Shown piece by piece: positions 24,190 to 34,120 of a DNA stretch of 64,000 nt. Every line of letters begins with the position of its first letter. Position 1 is the stretch's first letter. Below the pieces are notes generated by a model. The model made no database searches and was not told where the DNA came from. It worked only from the letters and a program-made list of their open reading frames with translations. The translations under genes and the position numbers were made by a program. The DNA comes from Dermacentor variabilis (taxonomy: Eukaryota > Arthropoda > Arachnida > Ixodida > Ixodidae), in the NCBI RefSeq assembly GCF_050947875.1, contig NC_134577.1, positions 70,002,639 through 70,066,638 on the forward strand. Reading direction: 5' to 3'.

Positions 24190-24450
24190 CATTGCAGGGG
24201 TAAATGTGCGGAGAGGCTATTCTTAATGGAAAGTTAATTTTCTCTCGCTCTGTCGTTACCGCGTCGGCCCGCTTGGCCGTTGCAAACTTTCCCACAGCTG
24301 AGCGAAATTTCCCAAACGACAAACACCTCACAGTTCTCGCGGGGTCTTGCATGCCTCATACCACATATGGATGGCTCGGGTGTTCTTGAAATCTGCGGGC
24401 ACAGGCCCGACAGCTTCCTTGTTGCAGAGAAGATCAAGGGCACCTTACCT
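24190..24450 (-). pseudogene. Penelope-like GIY-YIG relic
   Basis: The minus frame 24234-24443 contains 'VVWEISLSCGKVCNGQAGR' and 'NDRAREN', aligning with the GIY-YIG endonuclease of Penelope-like elements. Both signature tyrosines are mutated (VVW for VVY and CNG for YIG). Upstream residues 'CGMRHARP' fit the linker before the domain. There is no reverse transcriptase, and the frame ends in stops near 24230. Confidence 0.65.
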
Positions 24451-24559
24451 TTAGATAGCGATCATCAGCCTAGGTGGGCAATAAAATTATTATAACAATG
24501 TTAAGCTAGTATAAAGCTAAGGCATACTTATAAAACGAGCTATACGTTAATGTAGAAGA

Positions 24560-24925
24560 ACAACTTTATTAACTAGCAAATCTGAGTGGTGTACATGGGT
24601 GGAGCCCCTATTGCAGGGCTTCACTGGCTTCTGCGGCGCATCGGGCCCGGTCGACGGTCGCCAGCTGGCTTCCCAAGCACAGTTCGGTGAGTCGCGCCTC
24701 CCACAATCAGTTAGCGAGCGTCTCCAGAATGAGAGTCGAGACGGCTACAGCATGACGCCTCGGGCATTCGTATGCGATGTGCGTCAGTGGGTCTTCACAC
24801 CAGGGACATTTGTCTTTGTGTCTCTCGCGGTACATCTTGTGTAGCTTCTGCAAGTGACGAAAGATATTCGACTGTAGTCGGCGCCAGTCCCTTGCCTGCC
24901 CCGGCTGAGTTTTGGTTCGGGAGGA
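24560..24925 (-). pseudogene. ORF2 C-terminus with CCHC zinc-binding motif
   Basis: The minus frame 24707-25021 contains 'WRRLQSNIFRHLQKLHKM' followed by 'CPWCEDPLTHIAYEC', a C-x2-C-x6-H-x4-C cluster. The same C-terminal arrangement occurs at 57.1 kb ('CPWCGAKPTLYHITWEC'). It is separated from the endonuclease part by a junction region at 24930-25260 rich in perfect inverted repeats. Confidence 0.65.
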
Positions 24926-24926
24926 G

Positions 24927-24982
24927 CCTTTGTTCATCGGCTGAGTGTTTCCACTTGAAAATATTCGGCCGATGAACAAAGG
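24927..24982. repeat. 15-bp perfect inverted repeat, 26-nt loop
   Basis: The arms are 24927-24941 ('cctttgttcatcggc') and 24968-24982. It lies at the deletion junction of the minus-strand LINE. Confidence 0.9.
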
Positions 24983-25220
24983 TTCAGCGTGTGCTGCAGT
25001 GGACGGCAGCGAACGGTTCAACCCGTTCGTCTATCCGGCGTCAGAGTTTACGGTTGTGTCTTTGCCACTGCTAACGCTTAGCAAGACTATTGTGGGCCGC
25101 TCAGAGGTGTGCCACGTGGCTGTCCACCGCAGATGTTTCCGGTGTGGTCTGACACCTTTTGGTGGTGGCATTGTAGATTTATTTCAAAAAAGCGCTCCTT
25201 ACTCTTCTGCCAGCCTGCCC

Positions 25221-25251
25221 AGACAGCCCACCACTGAGTGGTGGGCTGTCT
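25221..25251. repeat. 15-bp perfect inverted repeat, 1-nt loop
   Basis: Arms 25221-25235 ('agacagcccaccact') and 25237-25251 pair completely around a single G. It lies just past the last recognisable endonuclease residues of the LINE. Confidence 0.95.
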
Positions 25252-25299
25252 GCCGTTTCTTTTTCCAGTCACTGAGTTTGGTCGTCTCCAGGGATTGGT

Positions 25300-25990
25300 G
25301 TGCTGTTGTCGTGTTGCATATCATTTCAAACTATGATATAATGGACACTGCCTAGCATTTCGTTCAGGTCGCTCCAGGTGACTCGCCTTTCGTCACTGAC
25401 AAAAGTTAGATCATGTGTGGTATTACGAACGACGTTGTTGCATGCTCTAGTTAGGTCGCCTGGCAGCGTGATCAGCAAGAGTCCATGTGTCTGTGCCGTT
25501 CTTAGAAGGTTGGAGCCCTTTGCCGTGCCTCTCTTGTATCCCCACTCTGAGTGCCAGCAGCTGGGGCCGCGAGGTGCAGTAGCGTATCTCGTTGCACGAG
25601 TAGGCTGGATAGGTGGTTCACTAAGTGGGCTTTCCGGTCTCTGGATGAACTGTAGACGTTAGTAAAGACGCACTTTGGTCTTCGTTTCTTCATAGGCCAG
25701 TTTGTTAAAATTTGGTGCTGAATTGGTGCTCCCGTTGCCGGAGCTCTGGTGATGGCCAAGTCCTTTCGAGCCGCGTTGCCACCACTGAGTGGTAGGTGGT
25801 CCGAATCCGTGTATAGGCAACTACACTATATAGGTCTCGGTTGTTTGCCCACCTCTTGCAAGCAGATGAGGTCGGGAGGAACTAGCGCCGGGTTTGCGTA
25901 TTGTGTTAGTATCACGTGTTTGTGTAGTTATCGGCAGTTCTACTGCCATGCAGTGAGATTCTGTTGTTGCCTGGCTATGTTGTTAGCCAT
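25300..25990 (-). pseudogene. AP-endonuclease domain of ORF2, degraded
   Basis: From a possible start at 25990 the minus strand reads 'NLTAWQ', a stop, then 'NCR' (the usual WQWNCRG box with W changed to stop). It continues with 'PPDLICLQE' (catalytic Glu motif), 'FTNVYSSSRD', and near the end 'DLTFVSDERRVTW' and 'LGSVHYII', where the usual SDH has lost its Asp. Several frameshifts separate these. The order matches apurinic-endonuclease domains of non-LTR retrotransposons. Confidence 0.65.
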
Positions 25991-26859
25991 AATGGGGAGC
26001 TTCGGAGGTTGTGGTATCCGTGGTGTCTGTCCGTGGTGACCATAATCTTTGCGCTCAACTTGTCCGAGGCGAGGCTGTGTCGTCGCTCGCATGGTCGTTG
26101 TAACTTCTGCATGGAGTCGTCTACGTTTCATTTTGGTTATTGGAATTTGGTAAACACGTTATGCATTTGCGCTCGTAGTCGCCCTTGCATTTGCTGAAAT
26201 TGTTGAATTTATTGCTGCTGTAGTGAAAGAATGTGTTCGACTTGCTTCAGCGCCACTTGCGATGTCGCTCCTTGTGGCGAAAGTTGTGTTCATGCTGGTG
26301 GCCGCTTTGACAGCGGTTGTTGGGTTGGCTGCTTGAATTATGTCACGAGTGGTGGTTGCTGTTGCAGCGATGGAGTGAGTGGTTCGGGTTTCAGTGTTTC
26401 TATTAGCGCCGTGAGCATAGCTACCTGTCACTTGAGCGTTTCTGCCTCTTTCATTGTGCTGTCTAAGCTGGCTTCAAGTTGTCTGCCCTCTGAGATGGCT
26501 CTCTTGTATTTCTCACTCGGCGTCACGAGTTTTGTTGCGGAAGCCGTCACCCCGCCCAACTTACCTGTACGGGTGTATTCTGAGAATGTGTCTTCGATCC
26601 CCGCTCCTTGTTGCGTCGTTCCATAGGTGCCTTCCTTGTTAGGGTCCCGGATTAGGGTCTTTGTTTCTGCGTACTTGTTGATGGGGTGAAGGAGTTAGTG
26701 CTCTGCACGGATTTGTAGCGGGATCTGTCCATACTGATGCTTCTGCTCCTCGGACTTCGACCCGCCCTGCAGTCTTCTTCCCGGTTCTCGGAGGAGAACC
26801 ATTTTAGTTGCAAGGTGGTGGGGGTGGTGGTCTGTGGACGTGGCGTCCGAGATGCACGT

Positions 26860-27700
26860 GGTTGCTGCGGTTATATTAAGCGCGTGCTACAGCTCTTGTA
26901 ACCGGTAAGACGGGCCCCACCGTACGAGGGACAGTTCGGTTCACAGGGGTGGACGTCTTTCACTTTGATTCTCGAGGCCGTACGCTTTATAGATTCGTAG
27001 GATTTGGACAAATGTCCGCGCTGTCATTTGCCGCAGCAGATCTTGCCGACTTGAACGGTATCACAAAATGGGTGATACAAGACTCTCCTTTGCATTAGTA
27101 TACGCTTTTCGGTAGTATGGGCCCACTGAACGTCAGGGTGGCACTTTGGGTGTCACCGATCATGCGGGGCAGTGTCATCTCGACTCCTTGCGTGTGAATC
27201 CTCATGTTGGAAAGTAGGGTTTTTGACGGAGTGTGTCGCGGCATGCCATGCAGCGCTCCTCTCAGTGTGTCTTCACCGGTGGTTGCGTATGCTTCGACGG
27301 GATGGGCTGTTTTGTTCATGGTCTGGAGGCGGACTCCCAGTGCTTTCATGGCTACCTTGCAGTGCGGAGTAGAGAGGATGGCTATGTGAGAGATTGACTT
27401 GATTCACAGGAGAAATTGCTCCCCAGAAAATTAATTGTGGCAAGCTTCAATCATTGCTGTCACCAGTGCTGGTGTTATGATGCTACGTAGCGGTAAGCCC
27501 TGAGTCGGTCAAATAACGATCTTGAAATTGTCCTCTGGTAGAGGTGGGACCTTGGGTGGTTTTCTTCCTTTCGGAGATGGTGGTCACTTGGTGTCTATGT
27601 TCATTTCCAGCTTCTCTATGACCGGCGTTTTGTGGCGGTTTCGTTCGAACGCTTATTGCTTTTGTTGGCATTGGGGTTAGCACCATTTGCCAGTCTGCAT
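26860..27700 (-). pseudogene. ORF1 (nucleocapsid-like) relic
   Basis: The minus frame 27095-27349 ('MKALGVRLQTMNKTAHPVEA', then a run without stops) resembles the conserved middle part of tick non-LTR ORF1 proteins. Downstream, 26870-27060 retains pieces of zinc knuckles across frames ('HLSKSYES', 'PCEPNCPSYGGARLTGYKSC'). Role in the family: RNA binding and chaperone activity in the retrotransposition particle. The protein is broken by stops. Confidence 0.55.
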
Positions 27701-28179
27701 CGGTATCGGAGGGTTGATGGAAAGTAGATTATGTCCATTAAGCTGCGTATGGTTGGTTAGGTACGCCGTCCACGTGCCGGGCCCGGTGAGGTCTGTTCCT
27801 TCTTCGCCATCCGCGTTAAACTAAACTTTAAACAAGTAAAGGCATGAAACTTCTTCAGTTCATTTATAATTTATACGACTACTCGAAAATACTTGAATAA
27901 TAAAAATCAAGTGCCTGAAAAATAGAACAGCGCTTGTTTGCCATCTTTGGGGAATCGAAAGAACCTTGCATGCACCACAAAGCTGCACAAATGTTGTGAT
28001 TCCCCTACACAGTCAACTTGTTATCAGGTTCGAGCTCGTCTACCTCAATATTTTGTTTAAAGTACTACGTAAAGAACTTTGGTTTCTTTCACCTAATATT
28101 AGTTGGTTTATGTTATTATTGTATTAGTTATAAAAACATTGCAGCAGCAGGCCCCATCGGCCCATTTTAGGTTATAGAA

Positions 28180-28800
28180 TTTTAGCATCTGCATTTTGTT
28201 TAAGCAGCCATCCGCCGTGAAGGCGGTGCGAAATTCAACAACGATATTAGTGGGCGCTTTTCACTGCTTGATTTTAGTGTCGGTATTGTATTGTTGTGCC
28301 CCCGTCATCATTAGTGCTCCGTCCTCGCCTTCGTCACACAGTCGCCGTCCCTCCAGCATTACAATCGAATTTCCGTCATACCATCGTCGTGATTCCATCG
28401 TCGTCACTATAGTGTCGTCATCTGATCATCACGATGCCGTTACCGTCTTCGTATTCTCATCATTCCATCGTCGTTTTGCATTCGCCATGCCATCGTAGTC
28501 ATTCCATCGTCCTCATTGTCTCATAGTGGTTCCAGTGTTGCCAATCCATCGCCGCCATGCCGTCGTCGTTATGCCATAGCTATCAAGTAGTCGTTGTCAA
28601 AGAGTCATCTTCATACCGTCATGGTTGTTTTCTCTATCGTCGTCATTCCTTTATCGTCATGCCTGGCATGTGAATAATGAGCGGAATAAGAGTAACTTTA
28701 GCAAGGCGGGTCCCAGTGAAAATGTGTCAAACTGGATCGCCTGTTCGTCAACCAGAAACTACCTTCTTCACAAATAGCAATGAAAGGTTGGCTTCAACCG
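28180..28800 (+). repeat. GTC/CAT-rich dispersed repeat, copy A
   Basis: It begins with 'cagccatccgcc' and 'gattttagtg', also seen at 63745-63830. It then becomes a degenerate minisatellite of steps such as 'ccatcgtcgtcattc', and ends with 'ggcatgtgaataat' followed by a tail ('cccagtgaaaatgtgtc') that recurs at 38513. Frames here (28196-28498) encode Ser/His/Arg-rich low-complexity sequence and are not genes. Confidence 0.7.
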
Positions 28801-29039
28801 ATTATCGCAGCTCATGCTGCTACTCCTGGTGCTGCTGTGGAGATGAATAGCTCTTGCAGAATGCGTGGGTAATCTGGAAAGTAGTTTCGTTCCCACGCCG
28901 TTGCCATCGTAACAATGTCATCGCACTGGCAGCTGGCTACAATGTAGTACGATTGGCTGGTACCAGACATAGTGTAACCACCAGAAATAAGCGTATCGGC
29001 GTGGCCATCTGTGACAGGCGATGATTCACGTAAACGTGG

Positions 29040-29290
29040 GCGTGAGTTTCAACACCTACACGCCGTCGTTGTCAAGCCGTGGTAGCTATCTTATCGTGTT
29101 CATGCCACTGCAATCATTCTGTCGTTGTCACCTTTATGATATGTTCACCCAATTATGGCCATCACGTTGTCATATGTCATCATTACGCCGCCATCTTCCA
29201 GCCGTCGTTATACGTCATCTTCATTCCGTAGTCCCAGGTCCATCGTCAACACTTCATTGTCGTCATGCATCAGCGCGAAAGTGAATATGT
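29040..29290 (+). repeat. GTC/CAT-rich minisatellite segment
   Basis: A further degenerate stretch of the same step type ('ccgtcgttgtcaagccg', 'ccgtcgttatacgtcat'). It lies between copy A and the LTR at 29333. Confidence 0.65.
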
Positions 29291-29332
29291 ATCGTCGTCA
29301 CGCGTATACAGCATAAAATAAAAAAATATGAT

Positions 29333-29700
29333 CTTGTGAAGAAAGCAGCAACACGGGAAATGACAAAACTAGTGTTTTATTGGGCGAACTTGTGCCCTCA
29401 AAAACAGGCTACGCTCAAAGAACGGCGACAGCGGCCAACGCAGTCGGCGATCATCGAAAATTTGATCAGTGGGTCAAGTGTGTCTGCTTTTATACATCAA
29501 TCATCGAAGGTTCCAGCGTAATCGCTTGTGCCCGCGTGTTTTCCGGAAAGTTTTACGCCATTCGCGTCGCGCATACATTAACTCAGATTACATAAGGCTC
29601 GGGGAAAACAAACAGCGGATAGAACCATCGATAACTTTCGAGAAAGTTCCGATACATGCAGGCGCGTCCTGCGCTGTGCGACAACATTCGTTATACGTTG
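29333..29700 (-). mobile_element. Solo-LTR-like element (same family as 63330-63692)
   Basis: The reverse complement aligns with 63330-63692: shared 'gtataaaagc', 'tttcgatgatcgcc' or 'tttcgacgatcgcc', 'agtgtagcctgtttttg'-type and 'cgcccaataaaac' blocks. The order, TATA-like box then AATAAA signal, fits U3-R-U5. No coding sequence flanks it. Edges are approximate because terminal TG/CA dinucleotides and target duplications could not be verified. Confidence 0.6.
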
Positions 29701-29754
29701 AAACGTGGTCATTTGATAAAGATAAACAAGTACACGTGTCAATGCTCATTTGGA

Positions 29755-29928
29755 TTAATTTTGACCAGCGGGAGTTTTTTAAGGTGCACTTAAATCTAAG
29801 CACACGTGTGTGCTTTGATTTCACCCCCCCCCCCCCCCATTGAAATGCGGCCGTCATAACCGGGATCTGATTCCGAGACCTCGTGCTTATCAGTGGAACA
29901 CCATAGCCACTAAGCAACCACGGTGGGT
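29755..29928 (-). mobile_element. Ruka-like SINE, truncated, with internal poly-C
   Basis: The body blocks 'ttttgaccagcgggag', 'cacttaaatctaagcacac' and 'attgaaatgcggccg', and the head around 'cgagacctcgtgct', are all present. A C homopolymer (29825-29839) replaces the usual 'cgccccc' segment. The tail block is missing. Confidence 0.8.
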
Positions 29929-29979
29929 CAGTCACCCTTACGCTTTCATGATCGTTCCAGCTTCGTCATTTTGTCGTAG

Positions 29980-30745
29980 ATAATGCAGTCTCGTCGAACA
30001 TTTGTCGCAACGCCGTCGTCGTAATTGTGTGGTCGTCGTTGCAACATCGTCATTCCCTTTTCGTCATCCGATTGTCATCGAGCCGAGGTCACCACGTCAT
30101 TGTAGTCACACAGTCGTCTTCATTCCACCATCGTCATAACACGTCGTATGCAGCTGTCATTTTTCCAACTTTGTCGTTCCCTTCATCACACCGTTGCTGT
30201 CCTACGGTCGTTGCGGTACAATTGTCGCCACTCCAATGTTGTCGACCATGGTCGTATCTTCGTGGTCGTTTCTCCGACTTAATTTTCTCGCAATGGGTCA
30301 GCTGTTGTCATTCCATTGTCATCATGCCGTCATCGGCATTGCTTCATCGCCATACAGTCGTATTCATGTCGTCATGGCCCTTCGGTAGTCGTCATGCGTG
30401 GAATGTACATCTTGCAGTCATCGTCGTTCCACCGTCGCAATACCATTCTGTTCATTCTATCATCGCCATGCCGTTGTCGCCATCGCACCTCTCATATTAC
30501 CTTCGTCACATCGCGGTTGTCTTGCCGTCGTCGTCATACCATTAGCATCATACGAACATCCGCACCATGTTGACGTCCCATCGTCGCAATCCTACCATCT
30601 CATACCATCGCCGCTGCTCCAGCGTTGTCATGCTTGTCCTCCCGCCGTGGTCTTTCGTTGTCGCAATTTTCTTGTAGTGAATAAATTAGCGCTACGCCGT
30701 TGCCGTCATACCGTCCTGGGCATTCCATAGTCTTCATGCGCGGCA
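29980..30745 (+). repeat. GTC/CAT-rich dispersed repeat, copy B (left part)
   Basis: About 750 bp of degenerate 'ccatcgtcgtcat'-type steps end at 'ggcatgtgcataatcgagcg', paralogous to the end of copy A. Its right-hand continuation lies at 38504-38640, beyond the SINE and the 7.5-kb insertion. The long plus frame 30027-30545 is low-complexity translation of this array, not a gene. Confidence 0.7.
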
Positions 30746-30802
30746 TGTGCATAATCGAGCGCCGCATATTGAACTGATCGGTTCTCTGAATGAATAAATT
30801 CT

Positions 30803-30989
30803 CGGGTTTTACGCGCCAAAAGACACGATTTCGTTGTGAGTGACGCGGTAGTAGGGGACTCGCGAATAATTTTGACCACCAGATGATTTTTAACGCGCCC
30901 CCAATGCACGGGACTCGGGCGTATTTACATCTCGCCCCCGCCGAAATCAGGCCGCCGCGGCCGGGATTTCATCGCGCTACCTCGTGCTT
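30803..30989 (-). mobile_element. Ruka-like SINE, distal part of a copy split by insertion
   Basis: The tail and body of a SINE ('gggttttacgcgcc', 'ttttgaccaccagatgat', 'gccgccgcggccgggatttc') break off at 'cctcgtgctt' (30989). The rest of the tRNA-like head resumes at 38462 ('ttagcagagcaacaccatag'). In an unsplit copy such as 43150-43372 the two halves are directly joined ('cgtacttagcagcacaacac'). Confidence 0.85.
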
Positions 30990-31002
30990 CCCTTACAAAA
31001 AT
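30990..31002. repeat. Left 13-bp terminal inverted repeat
   Basis: CCCTTACAAAAAT is perfectly inverted at 38449-38461. Beyond it the ends share only short blocks such as 'tatagaaagtc'. Confidence 0.9.
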
Positions 31003-31009
31003 TTTTATA

Positions 31010-31620
31010 GAAAGTCCATAGACAGTCTATAGACATTTGTCTATGAAGTCTATAGACTGTCTATAGACATTTCTTTAGACTAGTCTATAGACAGTCTATA
31101 GATTTATGGCCATACACTTTTTATAGACTAGTCTATAAAAAGTCTGAGTCTATAGGCTGTCTATAGACATTTCTTTAGACTAGTCTATAGACAGTCTATA
31201 GACTTATGGCCATACACTTTTTATAGACTAGTCTATAAAAAGTCTGAGTCTAGAGACTGTCTATACACAGTCTATAGACAGTCTATAGACTTATGGCCAT
31301 ACTTTTTATAGACTAGTCTATAAAAAGTCTGAGTCTATAGATTGTCTATAGACTGTCTATAGACTTATGGCCATACACTTTTTATAGACTAGTCTATAAG
31401 AAGTCTGAGTCTATAGACTGTCTATAGACGGTCTATAGACTTATGGCCATACACTTTTTATAGACTAGTCTTTAAAAAGTCTGAGTCTATAGACTGTCTA
31501 TACACTGCCTATAGACAGTCTAGAGACTTATGGCCATACACTTTTTATAGACTAGTCTATAAGAAGTCTGAGTCTATAGACTGTTTATAGACTGTCTATG
31601 GACAAGTGTATAGGCTTACA
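31010..31620. repeat. Left palindromic array, irregular 74-100-bp units
   Basis: Six copies of 'ttatggccatacac' (one shortened) start at 31104, 31204, 31291, 31365, 31441 and 31528, giving spacings of 100, 87, 74, 76 and 87. Each is followed by a palindrome, perfect in some copies (28 bp at 31116-31143 and 31216-31243, half-site ACTTTTTATAGACT), and by tandem GTCTATAGAC decamers. The array can form many alternative hairpins. Confidence 0.9.
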
Positions 31621-31812
31621 GTTCTACTTTTGTAGACTGAAGTCTATAGAATGTCTACAGATGAGATTTGTCCGTAGACATTTTATACACTTCAGTCTAC
31701 AAAAGTAGAACTATATATACAGTTCTACTTTTGTAGACTGAAGTCTATGGAATGTCTATATACAAATGTATATAGATAGTCTATAGACATTCTATAGACT
31801 TCAGTCTACAAA
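31620..31812. repeat. Alternating inverted repeats in the left array
   Basis: The block 'ttctacttttgtagactgaa' occurs at about 31621 and 31721, and its inverse at about 31689-31709 and 31795-31812. This gives a +, -, +, - series of about 24-bp arms. Confidence 0.8.
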
Positions 31813-32299
31813 AACAAAACTTTATAGTCCGATACACTTTTTTTCTATGACATTCTGCAGACATTTGTTAACAAATATGAATTTTTTTAATCTATAGGCA
31901 CTCTATATACACAGACATCTTATAGACAAGTCTACAAAGAGTGTATAAGGCCATAACTCCATAGCGGCTATCTACAAGTTAGTTTACATTTTTGTTTACA
32001 TGCGGTAGCAAAAAGTTTTGAATGTATTTATGAATGTGCACCTGTTCCTTTTCATCTGCACTTATGCATTACCGTTAGTAGATTAATAATGCTTCTGAAC
32101 CAGCTGTACTTTCATATATGTTGCACAAACAGAAAGAATTTATATAGTGCTGAATCATGCAGTGCGAAAAATAAAACAAATGCGCCAGCAATGCATTCAC
32201 CGTTTTTATTGCTCGATATAATAGATGAATTCCTTAAATTCATGTCGTATGCTATTATGGAAACAGACTAAATATTTACACTACTCCTTGGCAAGCATG

Positions 32300-34120
32300 G
32301 TCGCCAGGCTGGCCTTGACCTTTGTGTCATTAGTCCCAAAGATGCTGCAGGTGTATGCTGCAAATAAGTAGATGCAGCAATATGAGGCAAAAATAACAAG
32401 TATATTCTTTGTGTGTTCATTAAGCAGCTTAATATATTTGCTCAAACCATCTAAGTCAATACTTAATGCGGTTTAACTATGACTAATGGCTGCTTGTCAA
32501 TACAAATCAGCACCTTTATAAAATGTTTTATTGCATGGTATGGTGAACAATTAAACAGTCACAACTGCTGCTCGTGCCAGCAACAGTATGTTCCCTTTTA
32601 TGACAAGTTCATATATGATGCATTATTGTACTTATCCCAAATGGTCTCTATATTTATTGCTGAAATGTTACCCAGTTGGGCTGTCTGTACATTTTTTTTG
32701 GCTGGTAGTTAAGTATGCCCGTGCAGAGGGATATTTTCAGAAGACGTGACTGGAATATTCACAGTATCATGCCTAAGATTGTAATTTATTTTGCTTAATA
32801 CACATTTAAATGTCTTTCTCATACTTTTAAATGAATGGGTGATTGGCCATAACTTCAACGGAAGGCAGATGGGCTGATTGTATCGATATGGTCACTTAAT
32901 TTGTTACAGGTAATGAGGCCTCTTGGGCGTGCTAACAGGTTTCCAAGTTAGGTATACCACATGAGCACCCGAAATACCACACGAGCACTTTGTGTCATGG
33001 CACGACAGATATGCACCTCCTAGGAAACAGAACTGATAGTATAGTTCGAATGAATTCTATTACAGTAAATTATTTAAGGTGCTTTGAAAGATGAAAATTT
33101 TTTCTAGGCTATCGAGGTTCAGGACGTTTAGTTAACGCAAAAAAAAAAAACACATATTGAGTAAGAAATGCCTTGTCAGTAAGCTTGACTTTCTTTTATT
33201 TTTCAATAAATCGAACCAATTTCCTTCAATTTTTATCAGGTGAAACGTTTTAAAAATATATTTAACTCAGAGATTCTCTGGAAACTTTGTATGACATATA
33301 ACAAGACAGCATACCTATGTGGCCATTTTAAAATTTCCCGATCTTTTTCCAAGCCTTCCCTGGCTGTTCTCATGAAAATTTTCTGGCAATCTATGACGCC
33401 TGCAGCTTAAGTGTAATAAAAAAAATATTGTGGTTTAATGCTTGCCAAGTACTGCCAGTCCATAATATTTAGATAAAAGGAATAACACGACAGTCACTTG
33501 ACATGCAGTATTAGATTCAACTGACTTGAATCCCTTGATTAATAAAGCTGACAAGGGCTTCGGCAAGTTCGTAATTGATGGCCACACGAGTACAGCACGG
33601 AAGACACAGAGACACACGTAAAGCAAATGCAACAATGTGAGGAAAAAATATACAATGGGTTATACAATTAGTTATTTTTACGGTTCAATAGTAGTTTTCA
33701 ATATAATTTGCTCTCATCACTTATGCCTCTAGTTAACTTTGTTTACCTCTGACTAAAGACTACATGGCAATATTAATCAGTACCATTATGATGTTTCGTT
33801 ATACTACAGTACGATAAGCAGTTAGACAACCGTAATGGTCGCCGGTGCCAGCAACGGTACGTTTCGTTTTAAGACAGGTTCATGTGACACACAGTGTACT
33901 TATAAAAATAAAAGAAATGCGAGAATCCCAAACGATTCCTATAATAATACTTGTTGAAACAAAGATACCCGGCTGGACTGTGCACATTTTTCAGGTGTTA
34001 ATACAATATGCCCGTGCCGAACGAACATGCTCAGCATACTGACTGCAGTTTTGAACAATCACGTTAAGATTTGCAATTTACTTCCGCTTAGAACAGTCTG
34101 CAATGTCTCTTTTCTCATAC
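32300..34120. repeat. Diverged direct duplication, offset ~1.27 kb, inside the element
   Basis: Colinear matches include 'gtgccagcaacagtatgt' (32575) with 'gtgccagcaacggtacgt' (33846), 'gcagcaatatgaggcaaaaa' with 'gcaacaatgtgaggaaaaaa', 'aagtatgcccgtgc' with 'caatatgcccgtgc', and 'tctttctcatactt' with 'tcttttctcatactt'. Many substitutions and small indels show that the duplication is old relative to the arrays. Confidence 0.7.

Larger units (their letters stand above)
24545..27800 (-). mobile_element. Non-LTR retrotransposon with ORF1 and endonuclease but no RT
   Basis: Read 27800 to 24545, the order is: an ORF1 nucleocapsid-like part, the start of ORF2 with an AP-endonuclease, then directly the C-terminal zinc-binding segment and a 3' end near 24545 ('aacaactttatt' in plus sense). 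The reverse transcriptase and RNase H that should lie between endonuclease and C-terminus are missing, a loss of roughly 2-3 kb judged by family layout. Stops and frameshifts occur throughout. This is an internally deleted, inactive copy of an I/Jockey-group element. Confidence 0.65.

Noticed and set aside
30027..30545. 172-codon Ser/His-rich plus frame
   Set aside because: It is a translation of the degenerate GTC/CAT minisatellite, and similar frames arise in the other copies of the repeat.
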